A DNA stretch of 61,942 bases from Gaiellales bacterium. Its GTDB lineage: Bacteria; Actinomycetota; Thermoleophilia; BMS3ABIN01. Below the pieces are notes generated by a model. It saw only the letters and a list, made by a program, of their open reading frames with translations, was not told where the DNA came from and did not search any database. The DNA lies in assembly GCA_003599855.1 (NCBI GenBank), contig QZKG01000030.1, positions 1 through 61,942 of the forward strand, given 5' to 3'. Below are positions 60,788-61,942 of the stretch, in pieces; positions within the stretch are counted from its first letter, which is position 1, and each line of letters starts with the position of its first letter. A program made the position numbers and the translations under genes.

Positions 60788-61942
60788 AACCCAGTCCCAC
60801 GATTATCCAAAAAGTCTTCGAAACCGTGAGAAACCCCAATGCATCGAAAGTAACACAGGTAACCATAAAAGCGATTGCCGATGATAGCAAGGCAGCTCTT
60901 AAATCCCTGGCTTCGGTATTGCCGTTGCCTCCCTCCCTGGCTCTGCCTCGTGTCAGGACCAGGAAGATCGTGAACCAAATCAGGGCAAGAGCAGCTATTC
61001 CCACCAGCCCCATCTCTACATACGCCGCCAGATAGTAATTATCAGTGAAGCGGAAGGATGTCTCCACTTCAGTCCCATATGCAAGCTGCTTGCCCAGCAC
61101 CTGCCCGACGCCTATGCCAAATAATTCATGACCTTTTACTATCCTGCCAGCTTCGGGCCAGTCATCCAGCCTGGTCTGCACCGTACCTTCCTGCGGCAAC
61201 ACATCTGGTGAGGCCACACTTACGATCGCATCGTACAGGACGGGAAATAATATGAATGTAATGATCACAACAGCAGCCCCAATCACTATCGTCGATCGCA
61301 GCATGAGCTTTCGCGATAGCAGGGACTGGAACAGGACGGCAACGAGGGCTGCTAAAATAGCGCCGCGTGTCACGCTTAAGAACAGCGCTCCGGTAGCAAA
61401 AGCAAGACCAGACATGCAAAGAAGCCTGACCGCAGGTTTCCTGGAGTAGGCTAAAAAATAAAAGAGCATGGGGATCGCCATGGCCATCAATGTGCCAACT
61501 TCCTGAAAACTGATAGTAGTGGATACTATTCTCTCAACTCCGCCCCTGATGACCCCGTACACACCCGCCTGCAGCGCGCGTTCGTGTAAATTCGATTTCA
61601 TCAATTCGCCACCCGGGATGAATTGTCGCAGCCACTCAAAAAATCTGAAACCGGCAAAATACTCGATGATGCCCACCACGGCCACGATGGAAATGAGTAT
61701 CGTCAATACCGCTGTCAGCTTTTTCGCACGATTTGTGTCTCTAACGATGCTGACGACGATGTAAAACAGCAGAAACCATTCGATCACACAGTAGCCGATG
61801 GTCTTCAGTGCCTTGCCAAACTGCTCCTGGTTGAAATAAAGAGAGTTGAAAACAAGGGACAATATCATCGCTGCGATGAAAAAGACGATAGCGTAGTCAA
61901 GCTGGGTGCTTCTGAATCTAACCTCTCCCCTTGCTGCGTACA
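60744..61942 (-). CDS. O-antigen ligase/polymerase-like membrane protein, 5' end outside the window
   Basis: The frame is open from the right edge: an ATG exists at 61868, but the preceding codons (…STQLDYAIVFFIAA) continue in frame as a hydrophobic segment, so the gene starts outside. At least 399 residues with about nine membrane helices in view. SVTRGAILAALVAVLF near the middle, and HELFGIGVGQVLG followed by TDNYYLAAYVEMGLVG in the second half, match the Wzy_C/O-antigen ligase family. It joins or polymerises lipid-linked oligosaccharides on the outer face of the membrane. Confidence 0.85.
   Translation of the reverse strand, partial: YAARGEVRFRSTQLDYAIVFFIAAMILSLVFNSLYFNQEQFGKALKTIGYCVIEWFLLFYIVVSIVRDTNRAKKLTAVLTILISIVAVVGIIEYFAGFRFFEWLRQFIPGGELMKSNLHERALQAGVYGVIRGGVERIVSTTISFQEVGTLMAMAIPMLFYFLAYSRKPAVRLLCMSGLAFATGALFLSVTRGAILAALVAVLFQSLLSRKLMLRSTIVIGAAVVIITFILFPVLYDAIVSVASPDVLPQEGTVQTRLDDWPEAGRIVKGHELFGIGVGQVLGKQLAYGTEVETSFRFTDNYYLAAYVEMGLVGIAALALIWFTIFLVLTRGRAREGGNGNTEARDLRAALLSSAIAFMVTCVTFDALGFLTVSKTFWIIVGLGFAVSMDERIDLAGA

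Overview
The window reads as one stretch of chromosome from a GC-rich bacterium of monoderm type. The best guess is a deep-branching member of the Actinomycetota (Thermoleophilia- or Geothermincolia-like). That assignment is inference. It rests on Gram-positive style gene order (hemW-hrcA-dnaJ-rsmE-mtaB-HIT-yqeY-phoH-pgpH-ybeY-dgkA-cdd-era and aroC-K-B-Q-pepP-efp-acc-nusB-xseB-ispA-dxs-tlyA-nadK-recN), on pilM/N/O genes without a secretin gene, on frequent TTG starts, and on a DLPG switch-II motif in Era. A multihaem c-type cytochrome at the left edge, a monocluster ferredoxin and a two-subunit biotin carboxylase system suggest an anaerobic or facultative respiratory life style. No tRNA, rRNA, CRISPR array, transposase or phage gene was seen.

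Layout. 1-295: 3'-truncated membrane-anchored cytochrome c (-). 296-955: non-coding. 956-8270 (-): deoB, xerD, ald, Nudix hydrolase, M20 peptidase, pyrG and ferredoxin, with an intrinsic terminator just upstream of pyrG. 8419-10347 (+): a secreted glucosaminidase with four C-terminal repeats, the only plus-strand gene in the first 50 kb. 10364-28775 (-): CDF transporter, flippase-like membrane protein, DUF362, recN, nadK, tlyA, dxs, ispA, xseB, nusB, accC, an oadA::accB fusion, efp, pepP, aroQ, aroB, aroK, aroC. 28893-32577 (-): type IV pilus inner-membrane genes pilM, pilN, pilO and a Ser/Thr-rich PilP-position protein. 32815-50534 (-): trpC, trpD, trpG, trpE, hisIE, deoC, era, GNAT, cdd, dgkA-PAP2 fusion, ybeY, pgpH, phoH, yqeY, HIT, mtaB, rsmE, dnaJ, hrcA, hemW. 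Many neighbours overlap by ATGA or TGATG, so long polycistronic transcripts are likely.

50629-55641 (+) is an accessory operon: an HPr-kinase-like ATPase, a PqqD-like protein, a lasso-peptide B2-type transglutaminase-fold protein, a DUF2079 membrane protein and an NTP_transf_5 nucleotidyltransferase. It resembles the processing part of a lasso-peptide locus, but precursor, macrocyclase and exporter genes are not visible. 55651-61942 (-) is a surface-polysaccharide region, visibly less GC-rich: O-antigen-ligase-like protein (5'-truncated), two family-2 glycosyltransferases, a WecG/TagA glycosyltransferase, a methyltransferase, and a secreted glycoside-hydrolase-like protein. The last gene is preceded by a clear cyclic-di-GMP-I (GEMM-I) riboswitch.

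The most interesting items are: (1) the GEMM-I riboswitch, whose outer stem can cover the start codon of a glycoside-hydrolase-like gene; (2) that protein's apparent loss of its catalytic nucleophile; (3) the cyclase-less kinase/PqqD/B2/nucleotidyltransferase operon; (4) the OadA::AccB fusion in the normal accB slot, with a possible internal start; (5) a probable CTG start codon for nadK; (6) a terminator or attenuator in the pyrG leader.
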